Below, piece by piece: positions 27,082 through 35,800 of a stretch of 64,000 nucleotides of DNA. The notes under the pieces were generated by a model. The model did no database searches and had not been told where the DNA came from. It saw nothing but the letters and a program-made list of their open reading frames with translations. The stretch covers positions 1,364,001-1,428,000 of the forward strand of contig NZ_AP014724.1 in the NCBI RefSeq assembly GCF_001548055.1, in the 5' to 3' direction. Both the position numbers and the translations under genes were made by a program. How positions within the stretch are numbered: the first letter of the stretch is position 1; each line of letters begins with the position of its first letter. The DNA is from Sulfurospirillum cavolei (lineage in GTDB: Bacteria > Campylobacterota > Campylobacteria > Campylobacterales > Sulfurospirillaceae).

Positions 27082-28113
27082 TCGGAAGATTTGAAACAAG
27101 CACCTGCGGAAGCTTTTTTATTTATCCTCTCGTTTTTAACCAAGCAGTATGCCTTTGATGCAACGCCCTTCCTTAACGAGCGCGGCATCACGCTCAAAGA
27201 TTTACATGTAAAAGGTGCAAAAATCAACGCCGCATATTTGCACGATCTTATCGATGAAGCAGTCACTCGCACAGGCGATGCAGGGGTGTTATTTACCTTT
27301 GCTGAGTCTGTCACACCCAACAATCTGGGCATCTTGGGGTATTTGCTCTTACATTCAAGCAGTGTAGAAGACGCTATCGTGAAATTGTGCCGCTACTATC
27401 CGCTTGTTGGTAAAACGCTTAAGCCCATTTTTACAAAAGACGATGGTGCTTACAAGCTGACCCTGCTCATTCACAAAGAGGGCGAGATGTATCATCTTGA
27501 AAAGTACAGCGCGGAGATTCATCTCAGTGCGATGCTTCATCTCATCAACAAAATCATCCCCAAACCCATCTTCCCCATACGCACGACATTTAGGCATGCC
27601 AAACCTTTACATGTAAAAGCGTACCAGAACGTTTTTGGGCAGAACATCGTTTTTGATGAGGTGGAAAACGCCCTCTTCTTCGACAAGACGCAACTCTCAA
27701 TGAAAACCAGCTACGACAATCCTTACCTGCTTCGTGTTTTTGAAAAAGAGGCGGAACAGAGCTTGGGTATGAGTGTGCATGGAAGCCTCAAAGAGCAAGT
27801 CTTAGGCTACATCCTCATCGCTACGGGCGAGCTTGATGTCTCGCTTGAGAGTGTTGCGCAAAAGGTGGGTTTGCATCCGCGAACGCTTCAAAAAAAACTC
27901 AAAGAGGAAAACAGCAGTTTTGTCGAACTTTTAGGCGAGGTTCGCCAAAAGCTAGCGGCGCATTATCTGCAAAAAGGTCTGGGCATCGCGACCATTGCGA
28001 CATACTTGGGTTATGCTGAACCAAGCCCGTTTTTAAGGGCATTTAAGAAGTGGTTTGCCATGACACCTAAGGCGTGGGTCGCTTTACATGTAAAAGGAAA
28101 TGAGCATGCCTAA
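27076..28113 (+). CDS. AraC-family transcriptional regulator with arabinose-binding-like N-domain
   Basis: The protein is about 345 residues. Its N-terminal two thirds match the family of AraC regulators with an arabinose_bd-type sensor (NLGILGYLLLHSSSVEDAI), and the C-terminus holds two helix-turn-helix motifs (LDVSLESVAQKVGLHPRTLQ and IATIATYLGYAEPSPFLRAF). Ligand and targets are unknown. A TTG at 27076 has TAAGGA seven bases before it; the alternative GTG at 27046 has no ribosome-binding site. Three perfect copies of TTACATGTAA lie in the gene, each encoding Leu-His-Val-Lys. It overlaps the pentapeptide gene, which may be its partner. Confidence 0.82.
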   Translation: MRSEDLKQAPAEAFLFILSFLTKQYAFDATPFLNERGITLKDLHVKGAKINAAYLHDLIDEAVTRTGDAGVLFTFAESVTPNNLGILGYLLLHSSSVEDAIVKLCRYYPLVGKTLKPIFTKDDGAYKLTLLIHKEGEMYHLEKYSAEIHLSAMLHLINKIIPKPIFPIRTTFRHAKPLHVKAYQNVFGQNIVFDEVENALFFDKTQLSMKTSYDNPYLLRVFEKEAEQSLGMSVHGSLKEQVLGYILIATGELDVSLESVAQKVGLHPRTLQKKLKEENSSFVELLGEVRQKLAAHYLQKGLGIATIATYLGYAEPSPFLRAFKKWFAMTPKAWVALHVKGNEHA

Positions 28114-28711
28114 CATCGCTATCGTCGATCATTTGGACTGTTTTGCCGAACGTTTTGAGGGGGTTGATTTGCACGCAAAGCGTATCAACAAAGCCGAATT
28201 TGAGGAGTGCACCTTTGTCTCGTGCGACTTTAGTGAAACGTTCTTTTACGCGTGCCGTTTCATCGACTGTCATTTTGAAAACTGCAACCTCAGTGTCATG
28301 AAACTGACCGACACCAAACTCTCCAATACGGCGTTTACGAGCTGTAAAATGAATGGCATCGACTGGTGCATGGCAAACTGGAAAAGTTTGCTAAACCCAG
28401 CACCGCTCAAATTTGACGAATGCATTGTGGATGACAGTAATTTTTTTGGGCTTTTGATGGAAGGTCTTGTCATGAAAGCGTGTCGCGCCAAAGAGGTCGA
28501 CTTTCGCTCCGCCCTGCTCTCCCACGCCAATTTCACTGGAACCGACTTCAAAGGCGCGCTGTTTCACCAAACCCATCTGGAAAACGCCAACTTCACCAAT
28601 GCCATCAACACCCGCATCGACCTTCGCACCAATCACCTCAAAGGCGCCATATTTAGCCGTTTTGAGGCACTTGGTTTGCTTGAGGGGGTGGGAATTGTGT
28701 TGGTGGATTGA
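28106..28711 (+). CDS. Pentapeptide-repeat protein (Qnr/McbG-like shape)
   Basis: The 201-residue protein is built from A(D/N)LXX-type pentapeptide repeats, for example AEFEECTFVSCDFSETFFYA, CRFIDCHFENCNL and ANFTGTDFKGALF, giving a right-handed beta-helix. Some relatives protect DNA gyrase from inhibitors, but many have no known role; nothing here proves gyrase protection. The break after about residue 90 (WCMANWKSLL) is where Qnr-type proteins also carry a loop. The ATG at 28106 has AGGA seven bases before it, better than the ATG at 28100. It overlaps the AraC-type gene by eight bases. Confidence 0.78.
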   Translation: MPNIAIVDHLDCFAERFEGVDLHAKRINKAEFEECTFVSCDFSETFFYACRFIDCHFENCNLSVMKLTDTKLSNTAFTSCKMNGIDWCMANWKSLLNPAPLKFDECIVDDSNFFGLLMEGLVMKACRAKEVDFRSALLSHANFTGTDFKGALFHQTHLENANFTNAINTRIDLRTNHLKGAIFSRFEALGLLEGVGIVLVD

Positions 28712-28722
28712 TGAGAAGTAAC

Positions 28723-28751
28723 TTGTAATTTACTGGTAAATTTACTATAAT
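28723..28751 (+). promoter_or_regulatory. Promoter and likely operator of the toxin-antitoxin pair
   Basis: TTGTAA (28723-28728), a 17-base spacer and a perfect TATAAT (28746-28751) form a good promoter. Two related palindromes overlap it: GTAATTTAC at 28725-28733 and GTAAATTTAC at 28736-28745. Phd/YefM antitoxins repress their own promoters through such repeated palindromes, so this is a likely autoregulatory site. Confidence 0.65.
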
Positions 28752-28778
28752 ATTTGCATATAAATCATAGGATATACC

Positions 28779-29090
28779 ATGACAGTCAAATACGCTCCAA
28801 ATGAGCTTTTATCGATTACGGATTTTACGAAAAAGATTGCGACCATTCTTAAAGGTATCAAAGAGCAATCGTGCGAAAAAGTGGGGATTTTGAAAAACAA
28901 TAAACTTGAAGCCGTTGTTATCTCCACCGATGAATATGAACGCCTCAAATCGCTTGAAGAGCTTTTTGAAACGATGGAACATCAAGAGATTTTTGAAGCG
29001 GTGCAAGCACGCAAAAATACTCCTTTGTCTTCGTATATGCCCTTTGAAGAGCTTGCCAAAAAGTTCAATGTCGATCCAAAGTCACTGTAA
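28779..29090 (+). CDS. Phd/YefM-family antitoxin
   Basis: The 103-residue protein has the Phd/YefM N-terminal DNA-binding domain (SITDFTKKIATILKGI, then VGILKNNKLEAVVISTDEYERLKSLEE) and a charged C-terminal tail that should wrap the toxin. It is followed by the toxin gene with no intervening base: stop at 29088-29090, next ATG at 29091. It probably neutralises the toxin and represses the shared promoter. Confidence 0.85.
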   Translation: MTVKYAPNELLSITDFTKKIATILKGIKEQSCEKVGILKNNKLEAVVISTDEYERLKSLEELFETMEHQEIFEAVQARKNTPLSSYMPFEELAKKFNVDPKSL

Positions 29091-29390
29091 ATGTATGCCA
29101 TCAAAACGCATCCTTTGGTTGAAGAAGATTTAAAAAACTTCGATCACTCCTTGGTTGTGTTGATCTTCAAAAAACTAGCACAGTTACAACACTCGCCTCT
29201 TTTGGGGCAACCCCTCGGCAATAAAAATAACCTCGATTTGAGCGGCTACTACAAAACGTATGTCGCGAAAAAACAGGTGCGTATTGTGTATAAAATCATC
29301 GAGAATGAATTGGTGGTCTATGTCGTCACCGTCGGCAAACGCGAAGAGATGGAAGTGTATAAAGAGGCGATGAAAAGGATCAAAAGTTGA
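29091..29390 (+). CDS. RelE/ParE-family toxin
   Basis: The 99-residue protein has the RelE/ParE fold pattern: a helical N-terminus (HPLVEEDLKNFDHSLVVLIF), then LGQPLGNKNNLDLSGYYKTYV and a beta-sheet core VRIVYKIIENELVVYVVTVGKREEMEVY. RelE-type members cut mRNA on the ribosome and ParE-type ones attack gyrase; the sequence does not settle which. The Arg in VRIVYK and the Lys-Arg in VGKREE sit where RelE catalytic residues occur. It is the second gene of the pair and looks intact. Confidence 0.83.
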   Translation: MYAIKTHPLVEEDLKNFDHSLVVLIFKKLAQLQHSPLLGQPLGNKNNLDLSGYYKTYVAKKQVRIVYKIIENELVVYVVTVGKREEMEVYKEAMKRIKS

Positions 29391-29545
29391 GATTTAGTTT
29401 ATGTCTTTGTTTTCCTTAGTATCAAAGTATTCTAAAATCATCTCATTGCCCTTAAAAAAGTAACTGTTTTTTTCATTTTATCCCTTGTCTTTGTTGGTTG
29501 TATCTTACATGTCGGTATTTAAAGCGAAACGGTCGCGTTTTGATG

Positions 29546-30124
29546 TTACCCGAGCTTCTTTAAAAGATTCTTCTCTTCTTCCGTGCTTAGGAAACGCCAT
29601 GCGCCGATGGAAACGTCCAGTTCAAAAGAGCCGATATGCGTGCGCGTGAGTTCCAAAACTTTTAAGGGCGTGCCGAATTTCGGGTCTTTGAGTGCTCCGA
29701 AAAGGCGACGAATGTGGCGGTTTTTTCCCTCGTCGATTTGAACCCGAAGTTTTGTTTTTGCACCACCCATGCCGATTTTTTCGACTTTAAGTGCTTTGAG
29801 TAAACCCTCAGGGCTTTGCACGCCCTTGAGTGCTTGGGCAATATGTTCGTCCGTGACATGCCCTCGCACCCAAATCTCATACGTTTTGATGCAATGCCCC
29901 GGTTGGGTCAGTGCGTTGCTGATGTGCCCGTCGGTCGTAAAAAGCAACAATCCTTTAGAGTCAAGATCGAGCCGTCCGATGGGCATCCAACCCTCGGTAT
30001 ACGCCCATTCGGGCAAGAGGTCATAAACGGTTTTGCGTCCGAGATCGTCAGAGCGCGTGACCAGATAGCCTTTGGGTTTGTTTAAAACTAAGAGTTTTTG
30101 TGAATCGTTCGTAGTGAGAGGCAT
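29546..30124 (-). CDS. RsuA/RluE-type rRNA pseudouridine synthase
   Basis: The 192-residue protein starts LLVLNKPKGYLVTRSD and has GRLDLDSKGLLLFTTDG, with the catalytic aspartate at residue 53, followed by KTYEIWVRG and the RsuA family motif EGKNRHIRRLF. It converts a specific uridine in rRNA to pseudouridine. The usual N-terminal S4 domain is missing, as in RluE of E. coli, so it is likely RluE-like and not truncated. It is alone between the accessory genes and nikR. Confidence 0.88.
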   Translation of the reverse strand: MPLTTNDSQKLLVLNKPKGYLVTRSDDLGRKTVYDLLPEWAYTEGWMPIGRLDLDSKGLLLFTTDGHISNALTQPGHCIKTYEIWVRGHVTDEHIAQALKGVQSPEGLLKALKVEKIGMGGAKTKLRVQIDEGKNRHIRRLFGALKDPKFGTPLKVLELTRTHIGSFELDVSIGAWRFLSTEEEKNLLKKLG

Positions 30125-30178
30125 CAGGAATATTCCCCGTATTAAAAAAAATGTCGCGTAGCATTAGGTATGTGAAGT

Positions 30179-30203
30179 AAGGGTAAACGGTACGCTTACC
30201 CTT
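30179..30203 (-). terminator. Possible terminator after nikR
   Basis: AAGGGTAA (30179-30186) and TTACCCTT (30196-30203) form an 8-bp stem with a nine-base loop, 13 bases beyond the nikR stop. No T tract follows directly on the minus strand; a run of T lies about 30 bases further on. Low confidence. Confidence 0.35.
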
Positions 30204-30216
30204 TACGATCAAAGAT

Positions 30217-30630
30217 TTACGAAGCGGGAATCGACGCTTCGATGAGTTTACAGAATTTGACGCCTTTCAATCCTGCGATTTTTTGCGCAAAATCTTTAAT
30301 ATCGGAGACTTTTCCCGTCACCATAACCGTTTCTAAACAGTTTTCATGCGTAACATGTACGTGCGTATTGCACATGATATGCACTTTGGCGTCGTGTTGA
30401 ATCTCTAAAATTTTTTGAACCAATTCGTTTTGATGATGCGTGTAAATCATAGCTAAAACGCCGATAACGTCGCTACCGTCATCTTGCCAATCGTCTTTAA
30501 CGATTTTTTCTCGGATTAAATCTCTTGTAAATTCACTGCGAGACGCATACCCTTGTACGTCCACCTTTTTATCCAGCTCTTCTAAAAGCTTTTCCGGCAA
30601 AGAGACGCTAAATCGAATAATTTTATCCAT
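30217..30630 (-). CDS. nikR: Nickel-responsive regulator NikR
   Basis: NikR senses nickel and represses or activates nickel uptake, urease or hydrogenase genes. The 137-residue protein has an N-terminal ribbon-helix-helix ([17 protein letters not shown], then [12 protein letters not shown]) and the C-terminal ACT-type metal domain with the expected nickel ligands His79, His90, His92 and Cys98 (in [11 protein letters not shown]). Its place next to hypF and the hydrogenase operons suggests they belong to its regulon. A candidate self-binding site lies just upstream. Confidence 0.95.
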   Translation of the reverse strand: MDKIIRFSVSLPEKLLEELDKKVDVQGYASRSEFTRDLIREKIVKDDWQDDGSDVIGVLAMIYTHHQNELVQKILEIQHDAKVHIMCNTHVHVTHENCLETVMVTGKVSDIKDFAQKIAGLKGVKFCKLIEASIPAS

Positions 30631-30672
30631 AGTGTATCCTTTAAAATAACATTCATAACGATTCTAATCAGA

Positions 30673-30697
30673 TTATTCTTTAATTATTGCATAATAA
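30673..30697. promoter_or_regulatory. Candidate NikR box upstream of nikR
   Basis: TTATTCT (30673-30679) and ATAATAA (30691-30697) are imperfect inverted repeats (six of seven bases) separated by 11 bases, about 45 bases before the nikR start. From memory, H. pylori NikR sites are A/T-rich inverted repeats with the same 11-base spacing. The surrounding A/T content makes a chance match possible. Confidence 0.4.
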
Positions 30698-30708
30698 AAA
30701 TATTAATG

Positions 30709-32928
30709 CTAGCTCTGAAGTGCTTTATAGAGTTGACCGACGCAAATGCCGCCGTCGTTAATAGCGATCTTTTGCGGGAAATAAAGCGGTTTTGAGATGT
30801 GCAAAAGAAGTTGTTCCATCAATGTGCGATTTTGAAACACACCGCCGCAAAGTACGATTTTTAGGGGGTAGCGTTGTATTATTTCATCTATAATGCCGAC
30901 CAACGTATTGATAAATTTAGAGGCAATCAGACGCGGTTCGCTTTCGTGAATCATCGCTTCGAGCATCGGTAAAAAACGGATCGTTTGAGCATCGATCGTG
31001 ACGTCGTAGCGCTCTACGATCGTTTCGTCATAAAGGCGTTCCAACCAAAGCCCGCTTTGACCGTCGTAGCTGACATCACTTTGCATACCGCACAAGATCG
31101 CCACCGCATCGAAAAGCCGCCCCATCGACGAACACAGCGGCGCATTGATCTTTTTGGTATAGGCGTGCTTGAGCGTTTTGAGAGCACTTTCGTCAAAATA
31201 TTCAAGCAACACTTTATCGGCACGATCGCCCATTGCTTGCCACAACATCGACGCCAAGATACGTTTACTCTCTTTAATGCTCGCATCGCCGCCCAAGAGT
31301 AAAAAAGGCTCTAACGAAGCGACGCGTTCATAGCCTTGCTTATCGCATACCATGCATTCGCTTCCCCAAATGACGCCGTCGTCTCCATATCCCGTTCCGT
31401 CCCATGCAAAACCTAAGACTTTTTCACTCAACCCGTATTCACACATCACCGACAAAACATGCGCATAGTGATGTTGCACTTGCAAAAAAGCGACGGGTTG
31501 TTTTTTCGCCCAAAGCGTCGAGAGATACTGCGGATGCAAATCGCCCACGATCAATTCGGGGATAAATCCGTAAAATCGCTCAAATGAAGCAATCATCTCT
31601 TCAAACAACATGTGGCTCGCCACGTTGTCCAAATCGCCGATATAAGGCGAAACGATTATCTGATGGTTAAGATAAATAGCGATCGCGTTTTTTTGGTGCG
31701 CTCCAACGGCCAAGATCGCACGATGATCGCTTGAGTCGACGCGAAAACTATGCGGCGCAATACCTCGTGAAGCACGCATCAAAAGCATCTTCTCGCCGAT
31801 AAACTGCACGACGCTATCGTCGCTTCGATGCACGATATCGCGGTTATAATCCAGATAATATTCGACAACGTTTGAGAGTTTCTCGACCAAGGTTTTGCTA
31901 TCACTAATAATCGGCTCGCCCGAACGATTGGCACTTGTCGCAATAATCGGCACACGCAAGCTTTGAAATAAGATGACATGTAAAGGCGTATACGGTAAAA
32001 AAACGCCGATTCTATCGGTAAAAGGTGCTACATGTAAGCTTAATGACGAAGCAGTATTTTTGCGTTTTAAAAGCACGATCGGGCGCAGTTGCGAGCTAAT
32101 ACCTTGGGCTTCTTCTTCACGCATAACGCATATGTTTTTGATAGCGTCTAGGTCTTTTAGCATCACGGCAAAGGGTTTTGAAGGACGGTGTTTGCGCTCT
32201 CGGAGTTTTAAAACGACGCGATCGTCGGTTGCGTCGCAGATCAGATGAAAGCCGCCCATACCTTTCATCGCGACGATATGCCCCGCATGAATCAGCTCTG
32301 CCAAACGTACGATTGCCGCTTCGTTCGTTGCAAGCGTTTCGCCTTGCATCGATCGCAACGTAAGCGTAGGACCGCATTTGGAACAACTGATCGGCTGGGC
32401 ATGATAACGCCTATCGGTAGGGTCTTGATACTCTTTTTCGCATGCTTCACACATCTGAAACGAAGCCATCGATGTCGAGACTCTATCGTAAGGAACGGTT
32501 TGAATGATCGAATAACGAGGTCCGCAATGCGTGCAGTTAATAAAAAAATAGCCGTGACGTCGGTTGTTCGGGTCGTTTAGCTCCCGCAAACACTCCTCGC
32601 ACAAGCTCATGTCGGGCAGAACTAAAGACGATTTTTGCATACTCGCATCGCTAGGCGCAATGACAAAAGCCCTTTCGTCCGCTTGAAACGGAACTCTTTT
32701 TTTCTCCCAAAAATCGATACGTGCCAGCGGAGGCAATTCGTCAAAAAGTGCTTTTTCAAAAGCCTTCAACGCTGCTTCGTTTCCTTGAACTTCGATGAAA
32801 ACACCCGATGCATTGTTGAAAACGACACCGCTAAGAGTGTACCGAAGGGCTAAAACGTAAACAAAAGGTCGAAAACCGACCCCTTGAACGATCCCTTCGA
32901 TACGGTAAAAAATACGCTCTTTAGCCAT
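30709..32928 (-). CDS. hypF: Carbamoyltransferase HypF
   Basis: HypF makes the carbamoyl precursor of the cyanide ligands of NiFe hydrogenases. The 739-residue protein shows the domains in order: N-terminal acylphosphatase (RIEGIVQGVGFRPFVY), a zinc-finger region with paired CxxC motifs (CEECLRE, CTHCGPRYS, CEACEKE, CSKCGPT), a YrdC-like domain near residues 195-370, and the Kae1-like domain with HHYAHVLSVM and FAWDGTGYGDDG. The ATG at 32928 overlaps hydE by eight bases, so HypF belongs to the hyd operon although it serves all hydrogenases. The other hyp genes are not in the window. Two palindrome copies lie inside, both encoding Leu-His-Val. Confidence 0.95.
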   Translation of the reverse strand: MAKERIFYRIEGIVQGVGFRPFVYVLALRYTLSGVVFNNASGVFIEVQGNEAALKAFEKALFDELPPLARIDFWEKKRVPFQADERAFVIAPSDASMQKSSLVLPDMSLCEECLRELNDPNNRRHGYFFINCTHCGPRYSIIQTVPYDRVSTSMASFQMCEACEKEYQDPTDRRYHAQPISCSKCGPTLTLRSMQGETLATNEAAIVRLAELIHAGHIVAMKGMGGFHLICDATDDRVVLKLRERKHRPSKPFAVMLKDLDAIKNICVMREEEAQGISSQLRPIVLLKRKNTASSLSLHVAPFTDRIGVFLPYTPLHVILFQSLRVPIIATSANRSGEPIISDSKTLVEKLSNVVEYYLDYNRDIVHRSDDSVVQFIGEKMLLMRASRGIAPHSFRVDSSDHRAILAVGAHQKNAIAIYLNHQIIVSPYIGDLDNVASHMLFEEMIASFERFYGFIPELIVGDLHPQYLSTLWAKKQPVAFLQVQHHYAHVLSVMCEYGLSEKVLGFAWDGTGYGDDGVIWGSECMVCDKQGYERVASLEPFLLLGGDASIKESKRILASMLWQAMGDRADKVLLEYFDESALKTLKHAYTKKINAPLCSSMGRLFDAVAILCGMQSDVSYDGQSGLWLERLYDETIVERYDVTIDAQTIRFLPMLEAMIHESEPRLIASKFINTLVGIIDEIIQRYPLKIVLCGGVFQNRTLMEQLLLHISKPLYFPQKIAINDGGICVGQLYKALQS

Positions 32929-34558
32929 CAATCGGCAATTCTTGATTCATACAAATCGTATGGTTAGGTTTGATATTTTTAATGACCATTTCACTGAAAC
33001 GTTTCAATCCGAACATCAAGCCGCCCAAAGCGATTTTTTCGCATCCCATATTCTCTTTGTGTGCATCGGCGGTATCGCTAATAAAATACGCCAAACTCTC
33101 CATAAAACCGAAACTAAGCGTTACGTCGTCCGTACCCGCAAGTTTAAAACTCATCGCGCTACGAATCAAACGAAGGTAATTAAAGTCGCTGATTAACGCA
33201 TCTTCTTTTTGGAGATAATAATCGATGCGAGGTCCTTTTTGACCCCCGAAATCTTCGGCATTTTCAATCAATTTTTGCGCACCCTCTTCCCATACGTCGC
33301 ACAATCCCAAAAGAATGGAAGCAATGTTCCATAACGAGAAAATACTCTTCGGTAAATTCGCAGGGATAGACGTCGCTAAGGCTTTGGCGTAAAGGTCCGG
33401 AAAGTGTGTTCGATAGTTTTCGACCAAACGCTTCGCACTTGCGCTCGTATGTTCAATTTCCTCAAACAAAGCTTGATAGCTTTCTGGCAAAGGAAACGAT
33501 ACCAGATTGAGCATACCGTGTTCTTTAGAATACTGCATAATGCGATCGTCGTGAGTACAACTCAGGTAAAAACACGTCGTTACGTTCTCAAAAATTCGAT
33601 GCTCATGCATGATCGAAGCAAAAGCGCGATGAGAAGGCTCTTCGATCTTTTGTAATGCTTCGGGCATCAAAATCGTATCGTCTTTTAACAAGACGATTTC
33701 ACCGTTTTCAAAAACGCAAATACGCATCGTATCGATTATCGTATTTTCGTCGATCACGACTGAAAAAGAAGCAGACTCGCAAGGTTTCGTCGTTTTAGCC
33801 AGAAACGCTACGCCTTTTTTTTGAAGTGCTTTGGAAAGCTGGTATAAAAAAAGATCGTTCGCTAAACGTATCCAGACACGTGAAGCAATAGAGCTTTTTT
33901 GTGCAAATACGGCATTGACTTTTAAGCGTAACGCCGGACGTTCCAACGTCGCTAAGGCTTTAATTTCATTGTCGCGGATAACAACCATACGCTCCAACGC
34001 CGATAAATCGGTAGCGATCACCTCCGCATCACCCGTTTGAGAAACTGTCTCGTACGCTTCGATCGGCGCGATCGTATACGTTTCGTTGCGATAACAAACC
34101 TTCACGAAATGACCTTGAACAAGCGTCTCGACCACTTTCTCGTAAAGGCTCTCACGTTCGTCACGCGTAACGCCTTTGGCGATAAGCGTTTCGTTTTCGT
34201 ACATGTCAAAACCAATGGTTCTCAAAGAAGGCGAAAGCGTTTCGTCGACGAAAGCCAAATGTTTAGGAGTAAACACAATATCTTCGCATGAGGTAGACGT
34301 ACATACAATGCCGTCTTGAGGTCTATTCGGTGCGACAAAGACATTGGTCGATTTGAAAAAAATCGACAAGGGAAGCATTGCCGCTAAAGTATCGGCAAAA
34401 GCACCTAAACGCTCTTCGTTATCTTCCGCGAACAGCGTTATCGTATTATCCGTACGTTGAATGGCATGTAAAATCGCAAAATCCGTTGCGATTTCGCACA
34501 GCAATCTCTCTAAAATATCGTTATTCGAACCGTATTCAAATTCAAATGCTAAAATCAT
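32921..34558 (-). CDS. hydE: Hydrogenase accessory protein HydE
   Basis: The 545-residue protein follows hydD, in the position of HydE in Wolinella succinogenes and Helicobacter pylori hydABCDE operons. In those species HydE is needed for hydrogenase activity, but its biochemistry is unclear, and I see no standard catalytic motif. The protein looks soluble and mixed alpha/beta, with cysteines in YLSCTHDDRIM and CTSTSCEDIV that might bind metal or a cluster. The ATG at 34558 overlaps the hydD stop (ATGA), which fixes the start better than the upstream M at 34573. Confidence 0.75.
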   Translation of the reverse strand: MILAFEFEYGSNNDILERLLCEIATDFAILHAIQRTDNTITLFAEDNEERLGAFADTLAAMLPLSIFFKSTNVFVAPNRPQDGIVCTSTSCEDIVFTPKHLAFVDETLSPSLRTIGFDMYENETLIAKGVTRDERESLYEKVVETLVQGHFVKVCYRNETYTIAPIEAYETVSQTGDAEVIATDLSALERMVVIRDNEIKALATLERPALRLKVNAVFAQKSSIASRVWIRLANDLFLYQLSKALQKKGVAFLAKTTKPCESASFSVVIDENTIIDTMRICVFENGEIVLLKDDTILMPEALQKIEEPSHRAFASIMHEHRIFENVTTCFYLSCTHDDRIMQYSKEHGMLNLVSFPLPESYQALFEEIEHTSASAKRLVENYRTHFPDLYAKALATSIPANLPKSIFSLWNIASILLGLCDVWEEGAQKLIENAEDFGGQKGPRIDYYLQKEDALISDFNYLRLIRSAMSFKLAGTDDVTLSFGFMESLAYFISDTADAHKENMGCEKIALGGLMFGLKRFSEMVIKNIKPNHTICMNQELPIDG

Positions 34559-35094
34559 CGCTCCTCCAAACAAGATGCGTTTGCGACTTCTTGTATCGTA
34601 AGCGTAGCAATTTGTTCATAAGTAAAACCTAATTCGACCAAATGTTTGAGTAAAACGCTTTCCATGACGCTGCTGCCTTTAAGAACGGCTTGCGTCATCG
34701 CAAGCGTCGTATCGTCTACGACTTCGGGGACGATGCCGATCACTTTTGTCGGCGGTCTATCGCCGACCATATCCATCATTGTCAAAGTTTGAAGCATTTC
34801 GACTTCATGCGCGCTTCCTTGCCATGTAATAGAGCTAGGAACGCTTTCAAAGTCGAAGAAGTAAACATCGCCGATCTCGCCGTCGTCGGCATCAACGCAA
34901 TCGAGGACGATCAAATAATCGTATTCGGCAATGACGGGAATTAATCTTTGTGCGAGCGTACCGCCGTCGATAAAATCTAAGGTATGCTCAGAAGAAGAAA
35001 ACGCATATTTTTGTTCCACAAGGCGGCAAAGATGCACTCCGACGCCTTCGTCGGAGAACATCACGTTGCCAATGCCTAAAACCAACACTTTCAA
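34555..35094 (-). CDS. hydD: Hydrogenase maturation protease HydD (HyaD/HybD family)
   Basis: This 179-residue endopeptidase cuts the C-terminal tail from the hydrogenase large subunit after nickel insertion. It begins VLVLGIGNVMFSDEGVGVHL, with the nickel-sensing acidic residue in the DEG part, LDCVDADDGEIGD with the second aspartate, and a histidine in the QGSAHEVEM block. It lies between hydC and hydE and should act on HydB, whose C-terminal tail is present. The second hydrogenase in the window has no tail and should not need it. Confidence 0.9.
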   Translation of the reverse strand: MKVLVLGIGNVMFSDEGVGVHLCRLVEQKYAFSSSEHTLDFIDGGTLAQRLIPVIAEYDYLIVLDCVDADDGEIGDVYFFDFESVPSSITWQGSAHEVEMLQTLTMMDMVGDRPPTKVIGIVPEVVDDTTLAMTQAVLKGSSVMESVLLKHLVELGFTYEQIATLTIQEVANASCLEER

Positions 35095-35106
35095 GCCAAA
35101 ACTCGC

Positions 35107-35784
35107 TTAGTGTTTTGAATCGTGTTTTGTAAACTTGTAACCGCTGATAATGGCATCCATAGAGCCTTCTTTACCCATAATCGAGTTAAAGATAGCCATA
35201 TAAATGTGGATCGGTAAGAAAATCAAAATACCCCACATAACGATATGGTGAATTTCTCTTACCATCGCAAGGCCACCCATCATCGCCTCAATCGGACGCA
35301 TAAAGTCGTACAAGAAAAGACCGATGCCGCCGCCTTGGTACATGTGAACGTACAGGATAAGTCCCGTTAAACTGATCACGAAAACCATTGCGTATAAACC
35401 GACGTATGCAATGAATTGCAAGGGATTGTACACGCCTCTTAAATGAGGATGTTCTCCCATAAAAAGGTAATATTTAATTTGTTGAATCCAAATTTTCGGA
35501 CTGATAAAGTCTAAAAATGCGATTCGCTCTTTCATACTGACCTTGTCGATTAAGAAAAGGTAGAGTTTAAAAAGCGTAACGGCAATCAACAAAAAGCCTG
35601 CGATCTCGTGCCACATTCTAAATTTGGCATTCAAAAAGAGAATCGGCTCATCCGAAGCTTCCGGAATAATGAAAACATACGTCAAGTAAAAACCCGTTAC
35701 GGTTAATACCGCGATAGCGATTGCTCTTAGCCAGTGCGTCCAACGAAGCCCTGCCGAGAACTCAAATTCTAAATTTCTTTTCAT
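35107..35784 (-). CDS. hydC: Hydrogenase cytochrome b subunit HydC
   Basis: The 225-residue membrane protein has four predicted helices (about residues 18-38, 56-76, 125-148 and 175-200) with histidines placed to hold two haem b groups, for example in RWTHWLRA, MWHEIAGF and REIHHIVMWG. It passes electrons from the periplasmic HydAB hydrogenase to the menaquinone pool, as shown for Wolinella HydC. The gene follows hydB by 16 bases. Confidence 0.93.
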   Translation of the reverse strand: MKRNLEFEFSAGLRWTHWLRAIAIAVLTVTGFYLTYVFIIPEASDEPILFLNAKFRMWHEIAGFLLIAVTLFKLYLFLIDKVSMKERIAFLDFISPKIWIQQIKYYLFMGEHPHLRGVYNPLQFIAYVGLYAMVFVISLTGLILYVHMYQGGGIGLFLYDFMRPIEAMMGGLAMVREIHHIVMWGILIFLPIHIYMAIFNSIMGKEGSMDAIISGYKFTKHDSKH

Positions 35785-35800
35785 CTTAGACTCCCTTTTC

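Noticed and set aside
29546-30124. Truncated pseudouridine synthase missing its S4 domain
   Set aside because: RluE-type enzymes naturally lack this domain, and the catalytic motif and C-terminal motif are complete.
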